A DNA stretch of 8,345 bases from Bacteroidia bacterium (GCA_025996835.1 BNTU01000126.1:1-8345); one strand, 5' to 3'. Numbered from the stretch's first letter, positions 1 to 5,460 are shown. Notes: generated by a model not told the origin, from the letters alone. A program made the numbers and translations.

Positions 1-387
1 GTGATGGGCGATTTCAACGATGAGCCTTCCGACAAGTCCATGCAGTCGCTCACGCGCCTGCGCACCAGCAAAGCCGGTGCGGCACTGCATCTGCACAACC
101 TCTGGCTGCCGATAGAGCGCACCGGCAAAATCGGCAGTTACAAATATGGCAAGCAGTGGAATTTTTTAGACCAGATGCTGGTGTCGGATAAATTGATGTG
201 TCAAGACTGCCCGTTTCACGTCAAACCGCAAAGTGCAACCATCTTTCAGGCAGATTTTTTGTTTGTGGAGGACAAAACGCAGGGAGGCATTCGCCCCAAA
301 AAGACTTTTCACGGGCGTAAATATGAGGGCGGCTACAGCGACCACCTGCCAATTTTTGTGGATTTTGAATTGAAAAAACAGTTGTAA
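1..387 (+). CDS. Endonuclease/exonuclease/phosphatase family protein, C-terminal part
   Basis: This is the 3' end of a gene that starts upstream of the window; the frame is open from base 1 to TAA at 385-387. The visible 128 residues hold the second half of an EEP (DNase I-like) fold. GDFND near the start supplies the Asp/Asn pair that binds metal and phosphate. WNFLDQMLVS (about residues 53-62) is the Asp strand, and YSDHLPIFVDF near the end carries the catalytic Asp-His. The motif GSYKYGKQWNFLDQ and the closing GGYSDHLP are typical of a Bacteroidota EEP subgroup. The family cleaves phosphodiesters in nucleic acids, phospholipids or inositol phosphates, and the substrate here cannot be read from the sequence. 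The N-terminal part, including any signal peptide and the catalytic Glu, lies outside the window. It is not closely similar to the second EEP protein at 5457-6554 beyond the shared motifs. Confidence 0.88.
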   Translation: MMGDFNDEPSDKSMQSLTRLRTSKAGAALHLHNLWLPIERTGKIGSYKYGKQWNFLDQMLVSDKLMCQDCPFHVKPQSATIFQADFLFVEDKTQGGIRPKKTFHGRKYEGGYSDHLPIFVDFELKKQL

Positions 388-389
388 AT

Positions 390-1952
390 TTAGACATTTT
401 TCATCCTGCAACTCACCTCTTTTTCTGAAAATGCCACTGCCAGCAATAAAACTTTGTTGGCATCCAGATATTTTTCGTAATATTTTCGGTCGTTGATTTG
501 CTTCATTGCCTCGTTCAGCATTGATGCGGCTTTCTTTTTGGCGGAATATTTGACTTCTGCCACCACGGTGAGTCCGGGTTGGTGCCATACGGCATCAATG
601 CGCCCGATATTGGTCATTATCTCGCCTTGAATATCGAAGCCCAGCATACGCATCCAAGCCAAAAGCAGGGAGTGGTAATAACTTTCGTGTTTGATGTGCA
701 ATTTGTATGGTATGTTTGCAAGTAATATCCGCAGACTTTGTGCGAAACCGTCTGAATCACAATTGCTAATTTGCTCCTGCATTTGTTCTCTGATGATAGG
801 CATTTGGTCAGCAGAATAGCCTGTGTAGGAACTCACCAAAAAAGCGAGAAACGAATCATTCACTTCCTCATTGGGAATAGCCAATGTATATTTTGGGGGC
901 TTCATGGGGATAAATTGTTTCGTTTTTACCGTTAAATAGCCTGTTTGAAACAAAATTTGAGTAAGCCCAATTTGATTGATGTCAAATCCAACAAAACTTG
1001 TTTCGTCAACAGCTATTTCTCCCATCAGAGGCTTTATGTCGTTGCGTTCCCTTACCATGTTGATGAGAAATGTGGGCGACCCGCTTTCAAACCAATAGTT
1101 GGAAAAAGTTTGTGTGTCAAAAAGTAACAATGTCGAAAAGGGATTGTAAACAGATGTTTTCCCATCCCACGAATAACCGTTATACCAATGCCGAATACCG
1201 CCTAACACATCCGATTTGGTAAGTTGGCACGTTTCTGCCAACCGTGCGATGTACTCATCAAAACAAGTTTCCAATTCATCCTGCGTGTACCCGCAGATAG
1301 AAGCATATCGGCTATCCATCGAGATGTCCGCTAAGTTGTTCAACTCCGAAAAGATGGATACTTTTGAAAATTTGGACACTCCTGTCAGGAAGACAAAACG
1401 CAAATGCTCATCGGAAGCTTTCAATACGCCAAAGAAACCCTTCAACACTTTGCGGTTAGCATCGGCAATGGGCAAATCCGTCAGATGATCGATGATGGGT
1501 TTGTCGTACTCATCAATCAAAACCACTACTTGTTGTCCGGTGCGTTTATGCACTTTGGCGATTAATTCGGCAAATCGGTCGGAAAGTTCCGGACTTTCAA
1601 GCACCACACCATGCTCTTCGGCCATATCGCGCATAAAAGAAAACAGCGAGGAGCGCAACATCTCCGAATTATCGAAACTCTGTTTGGCAAAATCCAGCCT
1701 TATCACAGGGCTTTTCTGCGTCCAATCCCACTTGTCATAGATGTACAGCCCCTCAAACAACGATTTTTCACATCGAAAGAGCGCATCCATCGTACTAATC
1801 AGCAGCGATTTGCCAAACCGTCGGGGGCGAGAAAGAAAATAAACGCTTCCACTTGTGATAAGATTGAAAATATCTTCAGTCTTATCAACATAAAGGCAAT
1901 CTTGCTGCCTTAATTTCTTGAACGATTGCGTTCCTATCGGTAACTTCTTCAT
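390..1952 (-). CDS. AAA-ATPase-like protein with C-terminal PD-(D/E)XK nuclease domain
   Basis: This 520-residue protein is full length for its family (AAA-ATPase_like plus PD-(D/E)XK domain, DUF1703 type). The N-terminal half is a P-loop ATPase. Walker A lies in SRPRRFGKSLL (41-51, Lys48 and Ser49), Walker B is VVVLIDEYD (142-150, Asp147/Glu148), and LTGVSKFSKVSIFSELNNL (189-207) is the family's sensor-like block. The C-terminal end has the nuclease signature: GRIDAVW (Asp453), then VVAEVKYS (Glu466, Lys468). All key residues are present, so both activities may be intact. The biological role of this family is not established. It occurs in many copies in Bacteroidota genomes and is usually annotated as an ATP-binding protein. 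The ATG at 1950-1952 is preceded by a TAnnTTTG box about 24 bp upstream, and the N-terminus MKKLPIGTQSFKKLR matches the usual family start. The gene stands alone and converges on the gene to its left. Confidence 0.93.
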   Translation of the reverse strand: MKKLPIGTQSFKKLRQQDCLYVDKTEDIFNLITSGSVYFLSRPRRFGKSLLISTMDALFRCEKSLFEGLYIYDKWDWTQKSPVIRLDFAKQSFDNSEMLRSSLFSFMRDMAEEHGVVLESPELSDRFAELIAKVHKRTGQQVVVLIDEYDKPIIDHLTDLPIADANRKVLKGFFGVLKASDEHLRFVFLTGVSKFSKVSIFSELNNLADISMDSRYASICGYTQDELETCFDEYIARLAETCQLTKSDVLGGIRHWYNGYSWDGKTSVYNPFSTLLLFDTQTFSNYWFESGSPTFLINMVRERNDIKPLMGEIAVDETSFVGFDINQIGLTQILFQTGYLTVKTKQFIPMKPPKYTLAIPNEEVNDSFLAFLVSSYTGYSADQMPIIREQMQEQISNCDSDGFAQSLRILLANIPYKLHIKHESYYHSLLLAWMRMLGFDIQGEIMTNIGRIDAVWHQPGLTVVAEVKYSAKKKAASMLNEAMKQINDRKYYEKYLDANKVLLLAVAFSEKEVSCRMKNV

Positions 1953-1975
1953 TGCAACTATTTATTTATTGGGTG

Positions 1976-1983
1976 CAAAGATA
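1976..1983 (-). promoter_or_regulatory. -7 promoter box for the AAA-ATPase-like gene
   Basis: Read on the minus strand this is TATCTTTG, an exact match to the Bacteroidota -7 consensus TAnnTTTG, 23 bases ahead of the ATG at 1952. No convincing TTTG -33 element is seen about 20 bp further upstream, but that element is often weak. The location and orientation fit the gene at 390-1952. Confidence 0.55.
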
Positions 1984-1988
1984 GGCAA

Positions 1989-2008
1989 ATTTATCCGGAT
2001 AGATAAAT
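1989..2008. repeat. Intergenic inverted repeat between two divergent promoter boxes
   Basis: ATTTATC (1989-1995) and GATAAAT (2002-2008) are perfect inverted repeats around a 6-base centre. A 10-bp perfect palindrome, TATCCGGATA (1992-2001), overlaps them. The element lies midway between the leftward box at 1976-1983 and the rightward box at 2016-2023. It could be an operator for a dimeric regulator, or an AT-rich hairpin closing the leftward transcript that ends at 2032. There is no T-tract of the intrinsic-terminator kind directly after it, so its role is open. Confidence 0.4.
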
Positions 2009-2015
2009 ATTTTCG

Positions 2016-2023
2016 TACCTTTG
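2016..2023 (+). promoter_or_regulatory. Rightward -7 box without a sense gene
   Basis: TACCTTTG matches TAnnTTTG exactly and sits in the 15-base string TTTTCGTACCTTTGC (2010-2024). The same string occurs at 4787-4801 ahead of the rhomboid gene. Transcription from here would run right, antisense to the 3' end of the membrane glycosyltransferase gene, whose stop is at 2032. No credible rightward gene follows. It may be an antisense promoter, a leftover of an older gene order, or chance. Confidence 0.35.
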
Positions 2024-2031
2024 CCCTAAAC

Positions 2032-3759
2032 TCATGGTATAAATTTCAACACGTAAGTAGGCGGGGATTGTTGTGTTCCTCCTACCATGTGCACTATTTT
2101 GAATTTATCCCCGTATTTTTGTGCTGCCGGCACCAGGGTTCTATATGCATGAGGAAACCAATGGTCAATAATTATGTAGTCAAACTTACTTGTAGTCATA
2201 TATTCAACAATTTCTTCGGGGGTTGCATACCATGGAAATGAGCCACCTTTTCGTCCATTGGAGTAAAAATAAAAGTTTTCAGGCTTACGTGTGCAGATGC
2301 GCGCAGTTTCGGGTGTATTATCTTTCACCCATCGGATAGCATCCAAAAACTCTACAAAAGCAGGCGCAGCATTGGCGTAGTTATACGTTTTGTATTTAGC
2401 CTGTGATTTTAATCCTTTAATAGAGGCTGCAAAAGTCGGTTGTGCTATTAATGCAAAAACCAAACATACCGCCACAGATGTGATAGTTGTGTATTGTTTA
2501 ATTTTTGTCTTTTGCGTTATTATCAACTCACACAGTGCATAAATTCCATAAATAAAAAGAAATATCAAAAACGGAATAATGGGTAGCATATACCGATGCC
2601 CCCCATATTGCTCCGGCCATATCAACAATACGCCCATAGTAATGCCTACATACAGAAAAAGTAATAACGCACCCTTCTGCAATTTATAAACGCCCCAAAG
2701 TAGCAGCAATGCAATAGCAATGCCTTTGAGCCATTCTGACATGGTCGCTGTTGTTGAAATGTCCGGTGTGTAACTGAAAATAGCTGATGGTACCCATTTT
2801 GCGGTATATAATGTAGTGTTTTTGACAATCCTATCACCCCAGTCGTCCAAGGTAGTCATGGTTTGTCCGCCCTCTTTTTTCAAAAAATCATGAATGTATT
2901 CGCTATGCTCTTTTCCTACACTTTTATCTCGAATGTCCCACATCGTTTTTGGCACAATAAATGCCAGCACCACACAGCCTAATACCAATAAATATCTCAG
3001 CAGTGTTGATTTTTTTTCTTTGCCAACATCGAGTGTTTGCGGTGATTTTTTTCTTGTTTTCAAAAAATCAATACCGTGTTGTAGCGTTACAATTCCGTAG
3101 TAAAGAATAACAGCAAGTATAAGCGACAACCCCATGCTCCGAATAAAATAAATATAACTCACACATACAACCAGCAGCGCAAGTATTAGACTATCTTTTC
3201 TTCGCTTTTTTGCATCTGTGAAGGCTTTTTGAGGACTCCACCGTATAATTATCAAAATAATGACCAGCGAAAAAAATATAAACAGCATCTCACTCATAAT
3301 AATCGTAGCAAACCTCAAAATATCCATTTGAGATACAGAAAATGCCGTCGCCGTAAAAGCGAGCAACTTATTTTTACATGCGGCAGAGAAGACAAAAAAC
3401 AACAGCATGGATAGCAAAAAAAGTAGAATACCATTAGCAATTTTCACCGCATGAACACTGTCTGCACCACATTTCATCAATACTGCAATGAAGGCAGGGT
3501 ATCCCGGAGGAAAGTGTGTGTGCGGACCATCCTCAAACTGCATTGTGCTCGTAAATCCGCGCCCGTCACAGAGTGCTCGTCCTAACGCATAATAATGAAT
3601 ATTATCTCCATTCATATCGGCTTTTTCGTCAAAGATACGCGGATAGGTAGAAAAAAATACACCGGCAATAATAACCAAATAAATCGGTGTCGCAATCTTC
3701 TTAAACGAAAATTTACCTACTATGCCGGTATTATACCGGTTTGATGTTTTTTGTTTCAT
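2032..3759 (-). CDS. Multi-pass membrane glycosyltransferase, GT-C (PMT/ArnT-like) superfamily
   Basis: The 575-residue protein has a cytosolic N-terminus and a first membrane helix at about 22-39. The first periplasmic loop contains MNGDNIHYYALGRAL (49-63), with Asp52 the candidate catalytic acid, and HFPPGYPAF (82-90). Further hydrophobic stretches lie at about 105-127, 133-143, 152-173, 189-223, 253-271, 345-357, 364-381, 389-412 and 424-445. A soluble C-terminal domain follows (about 460-575). GGHRYMLPIIPFL (386-398) resembles the Arg-Tyr-x-x-Pro segment common in this superfamily. Such enzymes take a sugar from a polyprenyl-phosphate carrier and transfer it to an acceptor on the periplasmic side. 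The acceptor (lipid A, O-antigen, protein or other) cannot be told. The ATG at 3757-3759 follows the upstream glycosyltransferase stop by 9 bp, so the two are almost certainly co-transcribed. Base composition is clearly more AT-rich than galE in this window, which may reflect transfer or simply membrane codon content. Confidence 0.86.
   Translation of the reverse strand: MKQKTSNRYNTGIVGKFSFKKIATPIYLVIIAGVFFSTYPRIFDEKADMNGDNIHYYALGRALCDGRGFTSTMQFEDGPHTHFPPGYPAFIAVLMKCGADSVHAVKIANGILLFLLSMLLFFVFSAACKNKLLAFTATAFSVSQMDILRFATIIMSEMLFIFFSLVIILIIIRWSPQKAFTDAKKRRKDSLILALLVVCVSYIYFIRSMGLSLILAVILYYGIVTLQHGIDFLKTRKKSPQTLDVGKEKKSTLLRYLLVLGCVVLAFIVPKTMWDIRDKSVGKEHSEYIHDFLKKEGGQTMTTLDDWGDRIVKNTTLYTAKWVPSAIFSYTPDISTTATMSEWLKGIAIALLLLWGVYKLQKGALLLFLYVGITMGVLLIWPEQYGGHRYMLPIIPFLIFLFIYGIYALCELIITQKTKIKQYTTITSVAVCLVFALIAQPTFAASIKGLKSQAKYKTYNYANAAPAFVEFLDAIRWVKDNTPETARICTRKPENFYFYSNGRKGGSFPWYATPEEIVEYMTTSKFDYIIIDHWFPHAYRTLVPAAQKYGDKFKIVHMVGGTQQSPPTYVLKFIP
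3725..3739. repeat. Short palindrome just inside the GT-C gene
   Basis: CCGGTAT and ATACCGG flank a single central T, giving 7-bp arms. In the mRNA this falls about 20-35 nucleotides after the AUG of the membrane glycosyltransferase and covers codons for residues 7-12. A hairpin with so small a loop would have to open by one or two pairs. It could influence early elongation or be a protein-binding site. It may also be chance, as the region must encode protein. Confidence 0.3.
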
Positions 3760-3768
3760 AATTACATA

Positions 3769-4476
3769 TTAATTTACAAATCTGTATTTTATCAATGCCC
3801 AAATGGCTGCTAAACCATCTGTCCATTTTATTTTTTTCCCGTCTTCTATGGAGCGCGGGTAATAGTTGATAGGCACCTCTTTGATTTTAATTCCTCGTTT
3901 TGCCACCTTTGCTGTCACTTCGGGGCAAAATTCAAATCCATCGCAGCGCAAGAATATAGAGCGCAAAAACGCAGCATCAAACAGTTTATAACAGGTAGGC
4001 TCATCGGTCAGATGCTGACAAAACAAAAGGTTTGTAAAAAGTGTTACTAACCGTCCGCCAATATAAAAAGATTGATAAGAGTGCCTGTTTTTGGAATTTA
4101 AAAAGCGGGAGCCGTACAGCACTTTCCGGTTTTCTTTCACAAAAACTTCCAATAAAATGTTATAATCTTCCGGTTCGTATTCCAAATCGGCATCTTGTAT
4201 AATAATGTAATCGCCCGTTATGTGTTCAAGCCCCTTGCGAATAGCCGCACCCTTGCCCTGATTTTTTTCTTGCTGCACCAACGTAATGCTCTCGTCTGCG
4301 TGTGTGGCGAGATACTCTTTCACCAATTCGGCTGTTGCATCCTGTGAGCAATCGTTGACAATGACAATTTCTTTTTGAATGCCGTATATCAAAGACACGT
4401 TCACTACTTTTTGCAAGAGTGAAATAATTGTCTTTCCCTCGTTGTATGCCGGAATGATGATTGAGAGTTTTTTCAT
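3769..4476 (-). CDS. Family 2 glycosyltransferase, polyprenyl-phosphate sugar synthase type
   Basis: This complete 235-residue GT-A enzyme starts directly with KLSIIIPAYNEGKTI (3-17). The nucleotide-binding strand EIVIVNDCSQD (36-46) follows, then KNQGKGAAIRKGL (71-83). The metal-binding D-x-D is in IIQDADLEYEPEDY (92-105, Asp95/Asp97), and LYGSRF lies at 120-125. Later landmarks are TDEPTCYKLFDAAFL (157-171) and DGKKIKWTDGLAAIWALIKYR (212-232), typical of the dolichyl/polyprenyl-phosphate mannose or glucose synthase (DPM1-like) branch. It lacks the C-terminal membrane helices of GtrB/ArnC-type proteins, so it would act at the cytosolic membrane face as a peripheral enzyme. The likely reaction is NDP-sugar plus undecaprenyl phosphate to lipid-linked sugar. 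The sugar is unknown. The downstream GT-C enzyme is the natural user of this product. Its ATG overlaps the stop of the small open frame at 4473-4667 (ATGA), and no Shine-Dalgarno is visible. Confidence 0.93.
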   Translation of the reverse strand: MKKLSIIIPAYNEGKTIISLLQKVVNVSLIYGIQKEIVIVNDCSQDATAELVKEYLATHADESITLVQQEKNQGKGAAIRKGLEHITGDYIIIQDADLEYEPEDYNILLEVFVKENRKVLYGSRFLNSKNRHSYQSFYIGGRLVTLFTNLLFCQHLTDEPTCYKLFDAAFLRSIFLRCDGFEFCPEVTAKVAKRGIKIKEVPINYYPRSIEDGKKIKWTDGLAAIWALIKYRFVN

Positions 4477-4667
4477 GGCATTATTTTTACAACAAAAGTG
4501 ACATGGGTGGCACTTGCGATGGTACCATCCGCATCGGACACCACGCCTGAGGAGGCAGTTTTAGCTTCTTGGAGAGCTTCAGCTCTTAGGAGGTTTGCCC
4601 CCCCCCCCGCGATGAATATACCGCTCAACAGCAGTATATTTGCAAAGTTTGTAAATACATTCCGCAT
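4473..4667 (-). CDS. Possible small leader protein containing a G11 tract, coupled to the glycosyltransferase
   Basis: This open frame encodes 64 residues from the ATG at 4665-4667 and has no recognised family. The start MRNVFTNFANILLLSGIFIAGGG resembles a signal peptide or single membrane helix: a basic residue, a hydrophobic core, then small residues. A neutral tail ends in THVTFVVKIMP. The three glycines are encoded by an 11-base G run. The stop TGA overlaps the next gene's ATG as ATGA, which suggests translational coupling, and a minus-strand TAnnTTTG box lies 87 bases upstream. With one G more or less, the frame stops within about four to seven codons after the tract. An in-frame TTG at 4692-4694 would add nine residues, but the ATG is the simpler choice. 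Doubts remain. The stretch is also open on the plus strand (4498-4734), it is rich in palindromes, and the protein resembles nothing I know. It could be a chance ORF within a structured leader. Confidence 0.35.
   Translation of the reverse strand: MRNVFTNFANILLLSGIFIAGGGANLLRAEALQEAKTASSGVVSDADGTIASATHVTFVVKIMP
4518..4586. repeat. Cluster of small palindromes in the leader region
   Basis: Three inverted repeats occur close together. GATGGTACCATC (4518-4529) is a perfect 12-bp palindrome. GCCT (4545-4548) pairs with AGGC (4553-4556). AGAGCT and AGCTCT flank two bases at 4573-4586. The stretch is more GC-rich than the glycosyltransferase genes beside it. In a leftward transcript these would form successive hairpins between the G tract and the glycosyltransferase start. 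They could be RNA leader structure or the remains of a dispersed repeat. Confidence 0.4.
4598..4608. repeat. Homopolymer tract of 11 C (11 G on the minus strand)
   Basis: Eleven consecutive C occupy 4598-4608, by far the longest G/C homopolymer in the window. Tracts of this length are prone to slipped-strand length change during replication, and are the usual basis of phase variation in surface-structure genes. It lies inside the small minus-strand frame at 4473-4667, where 11 is the only nearby length that keeps the frame open to the glycosyltransferase start. Homopolymers are also common places for sequencing or assembly error, so the exact count needs caution. Confidence 0.9.
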
Positions 4668-4711
4668 AAATAATGAGTTTAAATTGTCAATCAAAATTGC
4701 TGCCGCGGGAG

Positions 4712-4732
4712 ATTGCGAGTCAAGCCCGCAAT
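4712..4732. repeat. GC-rich palindromic repeat, REP/MITE-like
   Basis: ATTGCGAG (4712-4719) and CCCGCAAT (4725-4732) are inverted around TCAAG. On the minus-strand RNA the single imperfect position becomes a G-U pair, giving an 8-bp stem. A wider frame of GAGAT (4710-4714) and ATCTC (4736-4740) surrounds it. The wording GTCATTGCGGGCTTGAC...CGCAATCTC on the minus strand resembles short dispersed palindromes that recur between genes in many bacterial genomes. Only one copy is in this window, so dispersal cannot be shown here. It would fall in the 5' untranslated leader of the glycosyltransferase transcript. Confidence 0.5.
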
Positions 4733-4753
4733 GACATCTCGCGATAACGGCGG

Positions 4754-4761
4754 CAAAGGTA
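4754..4761 (-). promoter_or_regulatory. -7 promoter box for the glycosyltransferase transcription unit
   Basis: On the minus strand this reads TACCTTTG, an exact TAnnTTTG match. It is the only such match on that strand between the rhomboid start and the family 2 glycosyltransferase. Transcription would begin a few bases to the left and pass through the palindromic repeat and the small leader frame. That gives a leader of roughly 270 nucleotides before the glycosyltransferase. No clear -33 TTTG is seen. A weaker near match, AAACTTTG, lies closer to the small frame. Confidence 0.5.
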
Positions 4762-4792
4762 GTAAATATTTTAGATATTACGGTTTTTTTCG

Positions 4793-4800
4793 TACCTTTG
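4793..4800 (+). promoter_or_regulatory. -7 promoter box for the rhomboid operon
   Basis: TACCTTTG is an exact TAnnTTTG match ending 27 bases before the rhomboid ATG at 4828. It is preceded by a run of seven T and, about 20 bp upstream, a TTTTAG that could act as a weak -33 element. It lies back to back with the minus-strand box at 4754-4761, with 31 bp between the two. Confidence 0.6.
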
Positions 4801-4827
4801 CGCCCGATATTTTACACACATATATAG

Positions 4828-5460
4828 ATGAACTTTAATAATGGCGGTTTTTTGAACAATATCCCTCAGGTGACCAAAAATCTTTTGCTCATCAATGGCA
4901 TCATTTGGTTTGCCTGCTATCTGTTTGGTGGTCTGGGCATTGAGTTGTCGCCAATTCTGGGCTTGCATTATGTGCAGGCGCACGACTTCCACATTTATCA
5001 ATTTTTGACGTATATGTTTACGCATGAGCAGTTTGCGCACATCTTTTTCAATATGTTTGCGCTGTGGATGTTTGGCAGCATGATGGAAAATACGTGGGGA
5101 CCGCAGCGGTTTTTGATTTTTTATTTGGTGTGTGGTGTTGGTGCCGGATTGACTCAGGAGGTGGTTGCTCACCTCCAAGTGGCTGATTTTCCGATGTATT
5201 ACGATATGTATCCGGTGACGATTGGTGCCTCCGGGGCTGTTTACGGGCTGCTTTTGGCGTTCGGGATGACTTTTCCCAATGCGCCGATGTTTCTGATGTT
5301 TATTCCGATACCCATCAAGGCAAAGTGGCTGGTGATAGGCTATGGCGTGCTCGAATTTTTCTCCGGCATAGGCATGAACGATAGTGTAGCGCATTTTGCC
5401 CATCTGGGAGGGATGCTGTTCGGCATTTTGCTCATATTGTATTGGCGGCGTAAAAGATGA
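4828..5460 (+). CDS. Rhomboid family intramembrane serine protease
   Basis: The 210-residue protein has the six-helix core and little else, the usual size for a minimal bacterial rhomboid. Helices lie at about 17-38, 65-84, 94-112, 133-149, 153-180 and 187-206. All key residues are present: the HxxxN motif in FAHIFFNMFALWMFG (His71, Asn75), the nucleophile in GASGAVYG (133-140, Ser135), and the catalytic His in AHFAHLGGMLFG (His192). The enzyme should be an active Ser-His protease that cuts transmembrane segments within the inner membrane; the substrate is unknown. The basic tail WRRKR suggests a cytosolic C-terminus. The ATG at 4828 fits the family start and sits 27 bases after a good -7 box. 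The stop overlaps the following ATG by 4 bp, so the next gene is probably translated by the same ribosomes. Confidence 0.96.
   Translation: MNFNNGGFLNNIPQVTKNLLLINGIIWFACYLFGGLGIELSPILGLHYVQAHDFHIYQFLTYMFTHEQFAHIFFNMFALWMFGSMMENTWGPQRFLIFYLVCGVGAGLTQEVVAHLQVADFPMYYDMYPVTIGASGAVYGLLLAFGMTFPNAPMFLMFIPIPIKAKWLVIGYGVLEFFSGIGMNDSVAHFAHLGGMLFGILLILYWRRKR

Noticed and set aside
166..588. Minus-strand open frame of 140 codons across the convergent junction
   Set aside because: It overlaps the ends of two supported genes and shows no domain.
1989..2008. Intrinsic terminator for the glycosyltransferase operon
   Set aside because: The inverted repeat is AT-rich and is not followed by a T-tract on the minus strand, so I list it only as a palindrome.
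2875..3070. Repeated CAAAAAATCA strings and T runs in the GT-C gene
   Set aside because: They encode Asp-Phe-Leu-Lys-type segments in an AT-rich gene and do not form a repeat array.
4692..4694. TTG as the start of the small leader frame
   Set aside because: It would put extra charged and polar residues before the hydrophobic segment. The ATG nine codons later has an AT-rich upstream stretch and gives a cleaner N-terminus.
4498..4734. Plus-strand open frame of 78 codons across the intergenic region
   Set aside because: It runs through the C11 tract and the palindromic repeat, has a GTG start without promoter logic, and gives a protein without recognisable features. It is opposite the more plausible minus-strand frame.
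4771..5403. Minus-strand open frame of 210 codons opposite the rhomboid gene
   Set aside because: It mirrors the well-supported rhomboid gene, its predicted protein is a His/Gln/Lys-rich shadow without domain motifs, and it would cross the rhomboid promoter.
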